Shown: positions 1 through 6,603 of the stretch, in pieces
How positions within the stretch are numbered: position 1 is the first letter of the stretch
Layout: each line of letters begins with the position of its first letter
Position numbers and translations under genes: made by a program
Assembly: GCA_002361615.1 (NCBI GenBank)
Contig: DETK01000010.1
Coordinates: forward strand, 98,161 to 105,654
Source: Bacteroidales bacterium UBA3290
Lineage (GTDB): Bacteria; Bacteroidota; Bacteroidia; Bacteroidales; UBA932
Direction of reading: 5' to 3'
DNA length: 7,494 nucleotides
The notes under the pieces: model-generated
The model's database searches: none
The model's input: the letters and a program-made list of their open reading frames with translations, nothing else
What the model was told of the DNA's origin: nothing

Positions 1-1749
1 GGCAAGGGCGGCTGGCGCTGGATCCGCTACGCGCACAGCGGCCTGTTCGACCTCGACAAGAAGATCAAGGACTACTCGCCCGAAGAACTGGACCTCTTCC
101 TCAACAGCCCGCAGATCCGCCTCAAAAACCCGCCTTCGAACTGGCCCAAGACCGCTAAGTACGAAGGCCTGATCCCGCGTATGTACCGCAGCATCATCAA
201 CTCCGAGGAAGGGCTGCTCCACGCCGCCGTGCTGAATCCGATGCTGACGATGGGTACCTGCCCCGACTGCGGCGGCACGCGCCTCAATCCCAAAGTGCTG
301 ACCTGCCGCATCGAGGGCCTGAACATCGCGGAGGTCTGCGCCCTGTCGATCACCCGGCTCAACGCCTGGGTCACCGGGCTCACCGACCCGCTGGCGGCCG
401 ACCTGAAGGCCGCCATCGGCGCGCGTCTGACGGCGCTGGAAGAGATCGGCCTCGGCTACCTGTCGCTCAACCGGCCTGTCGGCACACTCTCCGGCGGCGA
501 GGCACAGCGCTGCAAGATTGCCAAGTATATCAACTCCTCGCTCTCCGACGTGCTCTACATCCTCGACGAGCCGAGCGTCGGCCTGCATCCGCGCGACATC
601 GAACGGCTCAAACGCTCGGTACGCCGGCTGCGCGACGCCGGCAATACGGTGCTGCTGGTGGAGCACCATCCCGAGATGATCCGCATCGCCGACCATATCG
701 TCGATCTGGGACCTGGTCCGGGCATCGACGGCGGACACATCTGCTTCGAAGGATCCTGGGATGAACTGCTGCAGAGCGACACGGCGACGGGGCACCTCTT
801 GGAAGAGCGGCTGCCCTTCAAAGCCGCTCCGCGACCGGGCACGGGTTCATTCCGCGTGGAAAATGCGACGCTCAACAACCTGCGCGGGCTGACGGTCGAC
901 TTCCCTACGGGCGTCTTCGGCGTAGTGGCCGGCGTGGCCGGATCGGGCAAGAGTTCGCTGATGGAATGTTTCCGTCAGCAGTATCCCGATCCCGGCAAAG
1001 TGGTCTATATCAGTCAGAAGAATATCGGTGTGAGCCTGCGCTCCACTCCTGGCACCTACATGGACGTAGCCGGAGACATCCGAAAGGCCTTCGCGCGTGC
1101 ACACAAGATGAAAGAGGCCTACTTCACCTTCAACGGGGAAGGTGCCTGCCCCGTGTGCGGCGGCAAGGGCGTCATCGTATCGGAGATGGCCTTCATGGAT
1201 GCCATCGAGACCACCTGCGAGGCCTGTGGCGGGCTGCGATACCGCCCCGAAGCCCTGCAATACAAGCTCACGAGCCCTGTCACCGGCGAGACCCTAGACA
1301 TCGCCCAGGCGATGGACCTGTCGGTCCGCCTGGCCTCCCGCTTCTTCGCCGGCACCCTCATCGAGCAGAAACTCCGCCCGCTGGTCGATGTGGGGTTGCA
1401 ATATCTCCACCTGAACCAGGCGCTCTCCACCCTTTCAGGCGGCGAACTGCAACGGCTCAAGCTGGCCTCCCATCTGGGCGAGGAAGGCCGGATCTTCATC
1501 GTGGACGAACCCACCGACGGCCTGCACGTGAAGGACATCCGCCATATCATCCGCCTGTTCGACTCCCTGGTTGAACGAGGCAATACCGTCTATATGATCG
1601 AGCACAACCTCGACGTGATCCGCTCGGCCGACTTCCTGCTGGAACTCGGTCCCGGCGCCGGCGAGGAAGGCGGCGCCCTGCTCTACGCAGGGACGCCCGC
1701 CGGCCTGGCCGGCTGCCCCGCCTCCGTCACCGCCGCTTACCTCCAATAA
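1..1749 (+). CDS. uvrA: UvrA-type excinuclease ATPase, C-terminal part (5' end outside window)
   Basis: Frame 1 is open from the first base to a TAA at 1747-1749, giving 582 residues of a protein whose start lies to the left. UvrA is the DNA-damage-sensing ABC ATPase of nucleotide excision repair. Seen, numbering from the first visible codon: a CPDC-GG-TR zinc half-site (87-90), ABC signature LSGGEAQR (163-170), Walker B LYILDEP (185-191), a second Walker A GVAGSGKSS (311-319), a four-cysteine zinc module (C383, C386, C406, C409), a second signature LSGGELQR (478-485) and Walker B IFIVDEP (498-504). This tandem order is diagnostic of UvrA. The stretch between the second Walker A and its zinc module is clearly shorter than in E. 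coli UvrA, and the usual QSPIGRTPRSNPATY segment reads QKNIGVSLRSTPGTY. I therefore infer a short UvrA-like paralogue rather than the main repair protein. The missing N-terminus prevents a check of the UvrB-binding domain. Confidence 0.9.
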   Translation, partial: GKGGWRWIRYAHSGLFDLDKKIKDYSPEELDLFLNSPQIRLKNPPSNWPKTAKYEGLIPRMYRSIINSEEGLLHAAVLNPMLTMGTCPDCGGTRLNPKVLTCRIEGLNIAEVCALSITRLNAWVTGLTDPLAADLKAAIGARLTALEEIGLGYLSLNRPVGTLSGGEAQRCKIAKYINSSLSDVLYILDEPSVGLHPRDIERLKRSVRRLRDAGNTVLLVEHHPEMIRIADHIVDLGPGPGIDGGHICFEGSWDELLQSDTATGHLLEERLPFKAAPRPGTGSFRVENATLNNLRGLTVDFPTGVFGVVAGVAGSGKSSLMECFRQQYPDPGKVVYISQKNIGVSLRSTPGTYMDVAGDIRKAFARAHKMKEAYFTFNGEGACPVCGGKGVIVSEMAFMDAIETTCEACGGLRYRPEALQYKLTSPVTGETLDIAQAMDLSVRLASRFFAGTLIEQKLRPLVDVGLQYLHLNQALSTLSGGELQRLKLASHLGEEGRIFIVDEPTDGLHVKDIRHIIRLFDSLVERGNTVYMIEHNLDVIRSADFLLELGPGAGEEGGALLYAGTPAGLAGCPASVTAAYLQ

Positions 1750-1784
1750 CTTCCGGAAAAACAACGGGTAATCGATATTTTGCT

Positions 1785-1792
1785 TATATTTG
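1785..1792 (+). promoter_or_regulatory. Candidate Bacteroidota -7 box for the MBL lipoprotein gene
   Basis: TATATTTG matches the Bacteroidota -7 consensus TAnnTTTG at every fixed position. It lies between the UvrA-like stop (1749) and the ATG at 1820, which would give a leader of roughly 20 nt. No TTTG is present at the expected -33 spacing, so the promoter is incomplete by eye. A TTG start at 1790 would lie inside this box, which argues for the ATG at 1820. Confidence 0.45.
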
Positions 1793-1819
1793 AACTTGTC
1801 ATCAAATCCTCAGCGCCTT

Positions 1820-2596
1820 ATGAAATCCTTCGTGTACCTGGCCGCCGCTGTGGCCGTCTCTGTCCTGATGCTGGGCTGCAAACCTGCCAGGAACGCCGTC
1901 CAACCCTCTTCCACCGTCTCTGAAGCAGGCTATGAAGTGGAACGTTTCGTCACCGACCATGGAAAGCCCGTGGACATCACGCTGATCAAGCACGGAAGCC
2001 TGGCCGTCGACTTCGACGGCGTTTCCATCCAGATCGACCCTGTCACCAAACTCGGAAAGGAAACCGACTATGCGACGGTTTTCCCCAAGGCCGACGTTAT
2101 CCTCATCACCCACGAACACGGCGACCACCTCGATGCCGACGCCATCGCCGCCCTCACCAAAGAGGATACACGGCTGCTGATGAACCAGCGCAGCCACGAC
2201 CAGTACGGCAGTGGCGAGGTCATCGGCAACGGCCAGAAACTGCAGCTGGCCAAAGGCATCCGGCTGGAAGCCGTCCCCGCCTACAATACTACCGAAGGAA
2301 GAGAGAATTTCCATCCGAAAGGCAATGGAAACGGCTATGTGCTCACCCTTGACGGCCTGCGTATCTACATCGCCGGCGACACGGAGGTCATTCCCGAAAT
2401 GGCGGAAATCAAAGACATCGACGTAGCCTTCCTGCCCGTGAACCAGCCTTACACGATGACCGTGGACCAGTGTGTCGAAGCTGCGAAGCTCATCCAGCCG
2501 AAAGTCCTCATCCCCTACCATTTCAGCAACACCGACCTGTCCGCCCTTCCGGAAAGCCTTCCCGGCATCGACGTCCGTCTCCGCCAGATGCAGTAG
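1820..2596 (+). CDS. MBL-fold metal-dependent hydrolase, predicted lipoprotein (UlaG/YtkL-like)
   Basis: This 258-residue protein is of the small metallo-beta-lactamase-fold class often named MBL fold metallo-hydrolase. Its substrate cannot be told from sequence. I chose the ATG at 1820 over an in-frame TTG at 1790, because it gives a clean signal peptide: K2, a hydrophobic run at residues 4-18, then Leu-Gly-Cys with the cysteine at 20, the likely lipidated residue. The metal-binding motif THEHGDHLD is at 97-105 (H98, H100, D102, H103). Further probable ligands are H165 (FHPKG), D187 (AGDTE) and H234 (PYHFSN). Residue 156, in AVPAYN, is Asn where some relatives have His; H165 may serve instead. 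No acidic lipoprotein-export signal follows the cysteine (CKPARN), so a periplasm-facing location is more likely than the cell surface. The gene starts 70 bp after the UvrA-like stop on the same strand and converges on the phospholipase D-like gene. Confidence 0.85.
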   Translation: MKSFVYLAAAVAVSVLMLGCKPARNAVQPSSTVSEAGYEVERFVTDHGKPVDITLIKHGSLAVDFDGVSIQIDPVTKLGKETDYATVFPKADVILITHEHGDHLDADAIAALTKEDTRLLMNQRSHDQYGSGEVIGNGQKLQLAKGIRLEAVPAYNTTEGRENFHPKGNGNGYVLTLDGLRIYIAGDTEVIPEMAEIKDIDVAFLPVNQPYTMTVDQCVEAAKLIQPKVLIPYHFSNTDLSALPESLPGIDVRLRQMQ

Positions 2597-2606
2597 CATC
2601 CGCTAC
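2593..2606. repeat. Small inverted repeat embracing two convergent stop codons
   Basis: GTAGC-ATCC-GCTAC is a perfect 5-bp stem with a 4-nt loop. The left arm contains the TAG of the hydrolase gene (2594-2596), and the right arm contains the TAG of the opposing gene (2603-2605 on the minus strand). The stem is short and lacks a T-tract, so I do not call it an intrinsic terminator. It may partly reflect two TAG stops facing each other across 6 bp. Confidence 0.4.
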
Positions 2607-3724
2607 AATTGCTTCAACAGGATCCGCGGAAGGTGGTGTGAGACACGCTGGATGGGAGTCCAGTCGGAGATATCTTCGGGCGTTACTTCGTGGGAATCCT
2701 CCAGGATTTCCAGGAACGTGGCTTTCTGCCCGAGGGCGACAGCTTCATCCCGGATGCAGGCGGCTATTTCGTAATCGATGAAGAAACTGCGGTTGTCCAG
2801 ATTGACCGACCCGACCCAGCATTCGCGGTCATCGCTTACCACGACTTTGCTGTGGTTGAACCGGGGCAGGTATTCATACACGCGGACTCCTGCCTCCAGC
2901 AGCGCAGGAAAGAACGACTGATTGGCTGCCGTTGCCGTTATATGGTCCGTTTTCCTGGGAACCAGAAGCCGGACATCCACCCCACGCTCCACGGCCGACC
3001 GCATGGCGGCCATCAGCGTGTCGGGCGGAACGAAATAAGGCGTCTGGAAATAAGCGTAGTGTTCGGCGCGATCGAGCAATTCGACATACCGCTTCAGGAA
3101 GACCGGATAAAAGGGCCCTCCCGGGACCAGCTCGATCCGCTCGTCTTCCTGCCCGCCATAGAGGGCTGTCGGCTCGCCGGTACCATCCAGCCAATGCCAA
3201 GACTGATAGAAGATCTCTTCCAGCTTCCCTGCGGCAGGCCCTTCAAAACGAACGTGTGTATCCCGCCATTCCACATGATACGGGCGGGCAATGTTCATTC
3301 CGCCCACATAGCCGATGCGGCCGTCGATAACGGCAATTTTCCGGTGATCCCGGAAATTGATGTCGGGAAGGACTGTAAAGAGGAACTTGTCGTCGGCCGT
3401 AAAGAAGCGTATGTCGATGCCGGCGGCTTCCATCTCCTTGAAATACCGCTTCTGCATGAAGGCATTGATCACGTTTTCAATGATCAGTTTGACAGGGATG
3501 CCTTCCCGTGCCTTGCGCATCAGAACGTCGCGGATGAGACGGCCGGAAGAGTCGTCGGCAAACACAAAGTATTCCATGCAAATGGATGACCTGGCGCAGG
3601 CCAGGTCATCCATCAGCAATTCCCATTTCCGCTGGCCTGAAGTGATGACTTCCAACTCGGCAGCCGGCAGCACCAGGCTGTGGAAACAGAGAACAAGGAC
3701 GAATCCTATGAAGGTCGCTCGCAC
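2603..3724 (-). CDS. cls: Phospholipase D / cardiolipin synthase family protein with signal-like N-terminus
   Basis: This 373-residue protein has two HKD half-sites, H127-x-K129-x4-D134 and H291-x-K293-x4-D298, the catalytic signature of the phospholipase D superfamily. The surroundings (QTPYFVPP near 227-234, GVDVRLLVP near 248-256, GSVNLDNRSFF after the second HKD) are those of cardiolipin synthases, which join phosphatidyl groups to make cardiolipin. Usual bacterial Cls proteins are about 480 residues with two N-terminal membrane helices. Here there is one hydrophobic stretch (residues 4-20) before the PLD domain, resembling a signal peptide or single anchor. The start is GTG at 3724; a TAG five codons upstream in frame rules out a longer form, and the next ATG (residue 38) would cut into the conserved domain. 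It follows the ROK kinase by 20 bp and is probably the last gene of the operon. Export and activity as a true cardiolipin synthase are inferences; a periplasmic phospholipase or phosphodiesterase role is possible. Confidence 0.85.
   Translation of the reverse strand: MRATFIGFVLVLCFHSLVLPAAELEVITSGQRKWELLMDDLACARSSICMEYFVFADDSSGRLIRDVLMRKAREGIPVKLIIENVINAFMQKRYFKEMEAAGIDIRFFTADDKFLFTVLPDINFRDHRKIAVIDGRIGYVGGMNIARPYHVEWRDTHVRFEGPAAGKLEEIFYQSWHWLDGTGEPTALYGGQEDERIELVPGGPFYPVFLKRYVELLDRAEHYAYFQTPYFVPPDTLMAAMRSAVERGVDVRLLVPRKTDHITATAANQSFFPALLEAGVRVYEYLPRFNHSKVVVSDDRECWVGSVNLDNRSFFIDYEIAACIRDEAVALGQKATFLEILEDSHEVTPEDISDWTPIQRVSHHLPRILLKQL
3582..3613. repeat. Perfect 14-bp inverted repeat with 4-nt loop inside the cls-like gene
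   Basis: The left arm ATGGATGACCTGGC (3582-3595) is the exact reverse complement of the right arm GCCAGGTCATCCAT (3600-3613), with GCAG between them. It encodes residues 38-48 of the cls-like protein on the minus strand, about 110 nt into the message, and would form a strong RNA hairpin. The flanking bases do not extend the pairing. It lies fully inside conserved coding sequence, so it is not a terminator by position. Confidence 0.9.
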
Positions 3725-3744
3725 CGGGACAGCGGCCTAAAGAC

Positions 3745-4713
3745 TTACCAGGCCAGGGCGCTGGCACCGAGGATAGCGGCGTCGGAGTCCTTGAGCGAGG
3801 AATAGAGGACCTTGATGCGGCCCTTCCAGATCTGGAGCTGGTTCTCTTCCATGGCGGCGACCATGTCGTCGTGGAAGTATTTCTTGGCCTTTGCCAGGCC
3901 GCCGAACAGCACGATGGCCTCGGGTGCGCTGAACTTCACGAAGTCAGCCAGCGAACGGCCGAGGATCTGGCCCGTGGTCTTGAAAATCTCGATGGCGGTC
4001 TCGTCGCCTTGCTCGGCGGCGTCGTACACGTCTTTCGAACTGATCTTCTCGGGGTCGAGATCACGCAGCTTGCTGGGGCGTTCCGGATGCATGAAGAGCA
4101 GTTTCTGGGTCGTCCGGCGGACGCCCATCGCGCTGCAGTACGTTTCCAGGCAGCCTTTGAGGCCGCAGTTGCACTGGCGGCCGTCCCGGATGGCGATCGT
4201 GTGGCCCAGCTCGCCGGCAAAGCCGTCGTGGCCGTAAACCACCTCGCCGTTGACCACGATGCCGCTGCCGACACCGGTGCCGAGGGTGATCATGATGAAG
4301 TTCTTCATGCCGCGTGCCACGCCATAGGCCATTTCGCCCATTGCCGCGGCATTCGCGTCGTTGGTGACGGTCACCGGCAGGCCGGTGAAACTCTTGACCA
4401 AGGAAGCCAGGTCGACCACGGTCGGCTTGCCTTCGTTGTCATAGCTCCATTTGAGGTTGGGGGCGTACTCCACCGTCCCTTTGTAATAGTTGCCGTTGGG
4501 GGCGCCGATGCCGATACCCTTGACCTTTCCGGCCTCGGCCGTATCGGTGATCAGGGTCTTGATGGCCTTGGTCAGCTCGTTGATGTAGTCGATGAGCTCA
4601 TCCTGCAGCGAGGAGATGACGGTCTGGGCGATGATTTCGCCGTCCTTGTTGACAACGCCGAGCTTGGTGCTCTGACCGCCGACGTCGATGCCGATTACAA
4701 GTTCTTTTTCCAT
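3745..4713 (-). CDS. ROK-family sugar kinase, probable glucokinase
   Basis: This 322-residue protein has the normal length and full motif set of a ROK kinase, which phosphorylates glucose or another hexose with ATP in the cytoplasm. The N-terminal phosphate-binding motif GIDVGG is at 8-13, though the residue after GG is Gln where most relatives have Thr. The catalytic aspartate is D119 in TNDANAAAMGE. The second glycine motif LGTGVGSG is at 144-151. GELGH at 167-171 supplies the zinc histidine H171, and CNCGLKGCLE at 181-190 supplies the zinc cysteines C181, C183 and C188. GAPNGNYYKG-EYAPNL near 70-87 is typical of glucokinases of Bacteroides type. The ATG at 4713 is 6 bp after the stop of the FHS transporter, so the two are almost certainly co-transcribed and act in sequence. 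Substrate is inferred from family and context; fructose, mannose or N-acetyl sugars cannot be excluded. Confidence 0.9.
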   Translation of the reverse strand: MEKELVIGIDVGGQSTKLGVVNKDGEIIAQTVISSLQDELIDYINELTKAIKTLITDTAEAGKVKGIGIGAPNGNYYKGTVEYAPNLKWSYDNEGKPTVVDLASLVKSFTGLPVTVTNDANAAAMGEMAYGVARGMKNFIMITLGTGVGSGIVVNGEVVYGHDGFAGELGHTIAIRDGRQCNCGLKGCLETYCSAMGVRRTTQKLLFMHPERPSKLRDLDPEKISSKDVYDAAEQGDETAIEIFKTTGQILGRSLADFVKFSAPEAIVLFGGLAKAKKYFHDDMVAAMEENQLQIWKGRIKVLYSSLKDSDAAILGASALAW

Positions 4714-4719
4714 ACGCTG

Positions 4720-5994
4720 CTAGTCGACGGGGATGTCTTTGTTCACGTTCTTGGAGCCGGAGACGGCATAGTAGATCAGGTAGGCCAGGCAGGCAACCAG
4801 CAGCCAGTAGCTCTGGATGGAGCCCACCTTGTCGGCGATCGCGTTCTGGATGAACGGGATGATACCGCCGCCGCAGACCAGCGTCATGAAGATGCCGGAC
4901 GCAGCTGCCGTGTATTTGCCGAGTCCTTCAGCCGAAAGGTTGAAGATCGCGCCCCACATGACGGAAGTGCAGAGACCGCAGATCGTCAGGAAGGCCAGGC
5001 TCCACGGTACGGTGTACTTGCCGAGGGTGATCGTGGCGCTCTCGGGAATGAACATCGCCAGCAGGATGAAAAGGATGGCAGCCGAAGACGTGAAGAGCAA
5101 CATCTTCTTGCTCGAAACCTTACCGCCGATCGAGCCGCCGATCAGACGACCGATCAGCATGCAGAACCAGTAGGCGCCGATGAAGGTGCCGGCGATGGCC
5201 GGACCCACGTTGCTCAGGCCGGAGAAGTGGATGTTGGCGGTATTCGGAATACCGACCTCGATGCCCACATAGAAGAAGATGGCGATGGCGCCCAGCACGA
5301 AGTGGCGGAAGCTCAGCGGGCTGTGCTTGTCTTTCTTCGCAGTGCCGGCCAGACGTGCTGCCTTCTCCTCAGCGGTTTCCATGTGCGGTTCGGGAATCTT
5401 GGTCAGGAGGATCACCACGAAGGCGATGGCGAAGATCACCATGGCGATGATCATCACGGGAGCCGCCTTGGCGACCGTCGCATCCTGGATCGAACCACCC
5501 ACGAGCCAGCCTACGAGGATCGGGGCGATCGTACCACCGATCGAGTTGCAGGAGCCGCCCCACTGGATGAGCTGGTTGCCTTTGTTGCCGCCGCCGCCCA
5601 GGGTGTTCAGCATCGGGTTGACCACGATGTTGAGCATACACATCGAGAAGCCGGCCACGAAAGCGCCGAGTACATAGACGAAGAAGCTCTCGGCATAGCC
5701 GGAGAGGAACTGGATGCCGACGCCGATGAAGCCGATGATCACGGCAAGGAGCGCCGTGAACTTATAGCCTTTGCGGCGGAGGATCAGACCTGCGGGGATA
5801 CCCATGCAGGCGTAGGCGATGAAGTTGGCCAGGGTGCCGAGCTGGCTGAGGGCCTTGCTGGCGCCGAACTGGTTGGTGACCACCACGCCCATCGAACCGG
5901 CCAGGTTCGTGACGAAGGCGATCATGAAGAAGAGGGCGAACATCACGATGATGGGCGCCGTGAAATTCTGCTGTTTGGTTGCGGTATTAGTCAT
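4720..5994 (-). CDS. FHS-family MFS sugar:H+ symporter (glucose/galactose/fucose type)
   Basis: This 424-residue integral inner-membrane protein has about twelve hydrophobic helices, near residues 13-35, 53-73, 78-98, 103-127, 150-168, 177-198, 230-250, 263-284, 297-317, 329-350, 358-384 and 394-412, with the long central cytoplasmic loop (199-229) usual for the major facilitator superfamily. LRRKGYK after helix 2 takes the place of the MFS loop motif. The pattern FLFF-to-NLAGSMG in helix 1, LNIVVNPMLN after helix 4 and FYVGIEVGIPN in helix 7 fit the FHS (fucose-galactose-glucose:H+ symporter) family, including GluP-type transporters. It is expected to import a hexose with protons. It sits 18 bp after the calcium-loop gene and 6 bp before the ROK kinase, giving a transport-then-phosphorylate pair. 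The ATG at 5994 follows an A-rich tract and no clear Shine-Dalgarno site. The exact sugar cannot be assigned. Confidence 0.9.
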   Translation of the reverse strand: MTNTATKQQNFTAPIIVMFALFFMIAFVTNLAGSMGVVVTNQFGASKALSQLGTLANFIAYACMGIPAGLILRRKGYKFTALLAVIIGFIGVGIQFLSGYAESFFVYVLGAFVAGFSMCMLNIVVNPMLNTLGGGGNKGNQLIQWGGSCNSIGGTIAPILVGWLVGGSIQDATVAKAAPVMIIAMVIFAIAFVVILLTKIPEPHMETAEEKAARLAGTAKKDKHSPLSFRHFVLGAIAIFFYVGIEVGIPNTANIHFSGLSNVGPAIAGTFIGAYWFCMLIGRLIGGSIGGKVSSKKMLLFTSSAAILFILLAMFIPESATITLGKYTVPWSLAFLTICGLCTSVMWGAIFNLSAEGLGKYTAAASGIFMTLVCGGGIIPFIQNAIADKVGSIQSYWLLVACLAYLIYYAVSGSKNVNKDIPVD

Positions 5995-6012
5995 AAAGCC
6001 GGTTTTATGCGT

Positions 6013-6486
6013 TTAACGGGAACCACCGAGTACCTTGCCGAGGATACCGCCGAGCAGGCCGCCGCCCGTCTTCTGGGCCTGGGTCTTGTTGCCGCCCTTG
6101 AGGGTAATCAGGATGTCCTGGAAGTCGACGTCGCCGTCGCCGTCCTGGTCTTTCAGGATGCCGGAGAGGCTGCCCATGATGGTCGGGATCAGTGCCGTCA
6201 GCTTGCCGTTGAGCAGGCTGCCCAGGTTGAGTTTCTTCAGGATGTTGTTGCTGAAAATGTTGCCGGCCAGCGCCGTGATGGGGCTGGATGCAGCGGCGGT
6301 TTTACCCGTCAGCAGCGACTTGATGGCGTCGATTCCACCCGGTTTGGCAACCGTCTGGGTGAGGCTGCCGAAAATGGAGTCAGTTAATCCGTTGAGAACC
6401 GTGTTCTTGGACTGGGCCGGAATCTCGAGGCCGCTCGTCTTGGAAGAGACCGTCGAAGAAATGAGGTCGAGAAGGTTGATTGCCAT
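6013..6486 (-). CDS. Small Gly-rich protein with one EF-hand/dockerin-like calcium loop (possibly DUF937-like)
   Basis: This 157-residue protein has no signal peptide or clear membrane helix and is predicted to be cytoplasmic. Residues 1-12 (MAINLLDLISST) and the repeated Leu/Gly/Ser helices resemble DUF937-type proteins, but I am unsure of that assignment. The clear feature is a single complete EF-hand loop at 113-124, with Asp at positions 1, 3, 5, 7, 9 and 12 and Gly at 6 (D113, D115, D117, G118, D119, D121, D124). It is followed by a short helix, as in dockerin repeats, which also use Asp at position 12. The C-terminus (141-157) is a Gly/Leu-rich tail, GGGLLGGILGKVLGGSR. The ATG at 6486 follows an A-rich, SD-less leader, usual in Bacteroidota. 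It is the first gene of the probable four-gene operon, 18 bp before the transporter. Calcium binding is inferred; the role is unknown. Confidence 0.75.
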   Translation of the reverse strand: MAINLLDLISSTVSSKTSGLEIPAQSKNTVLNGLTDSIFGSLTQTVAKPGGIDAIKSLLTGKTAAASSPITALAGNIFSNNILKKLNLGSLLNGKLTALIPTIMGSLSGILKDQDGDGDVDFQDILITLKGGNKTQAQKTGGGLLGGILGKVLGGSR

Positions 6487-6535
6487 AATACTATTTGTTT
6501 TTTGGATTTGTTTTCAAACCAGGCTACTAAGTTAA

Positions 6536-6567
6536 CAAAATTTTTTCCAAAAAAGATGCGATTGAAA
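6536..6567 (-). promoter_or_regulatory. Weak candidate promoter for the minus-strand four-gene operon
   Basis: On the minus strand, TTTC (6567-6564), 20 nt of spacer, then AAATTTTG (6543-6536) matches TTTG-N20-TAnnTTTG with one mismatch in each box. It would place transcription start some 40 nt before the ATG at 6486. It is the best match I found in the divergent region, but the area is AT-rich and chance matches are likely. Confidence 0.3.
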
Positions 6568-6571
6568 CCAA

Positions 6572-6603
6572 TTTGCATCGCTGATGGAAAAAGCGTATCT
6601 TTG
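6572..6603 (+). promoter_or_regulatory. Bacteroidota-type promoter for atpD
   Basis: TTTG (6572-6575), a 20-nt spacer and TATCTTTG (6596-6603) match the Bacteroidota primary sigma factor consensus TTTG-N19-21-TAnnTTTG at every fixed position. Transcription would begin a few bases downstream, leaving a leader of about 25-30 nt, A/T-rich and without a Shine-Dalgarno site, before the ATG at 6636. Confidence 0.8.

Noticed and set aside
1790..1819. TTG start giving the MBL protein ten extra N-terminal residues
   Set aside because: It overlaps the candidate -7 box, and the extra residues would spoil the start of a clean lipoprotein signal peptide.
1802..2599. A 265-codon minus-strand open frame opposite the MBL hydrolase gene
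   Set aside because: The plus-strand protein has a signal peptide and a full metal-binding motif; the reverse frame shows no motif and is explained by codon bias.
2690..3589. A 299-codon plus-strand open frame opposite the HKD gene
   Set aside because: The minus-strand frame has both HKD motifs and fits the operon; this one has no family features.
3871..6387. An 838-codon stop-free plus-strand frame lying opposite the ROK kinase, transporter and calcium-loop genes
   Set aside because: All three minus-strand genes share one frame, and this frame is their codon-by-codon reverse complement. It stays open because the sense codons TTA, CTA and TCA are avoided in this GC-rich genome. Its product is a His/Asp/Ala/Gly-rich shadow with no recognisable domain.
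6497..6523. Possible leader hairpin before the calcium-loop gene (GGTTTG pairing with CAAATCC)
   Set aside because: The pairing needs a bulge and is short; it is not convincing as a riboswitch or attenuator.
6536..6554. T-run/A-run inverted repeat (TTTTTT-CC-AAAAAA) as a terminator
   Set aside because: It is pure A/T pairing with a 2-nt loop, has no GC stem, and lies between divergent gene starts where no terminator is needed.
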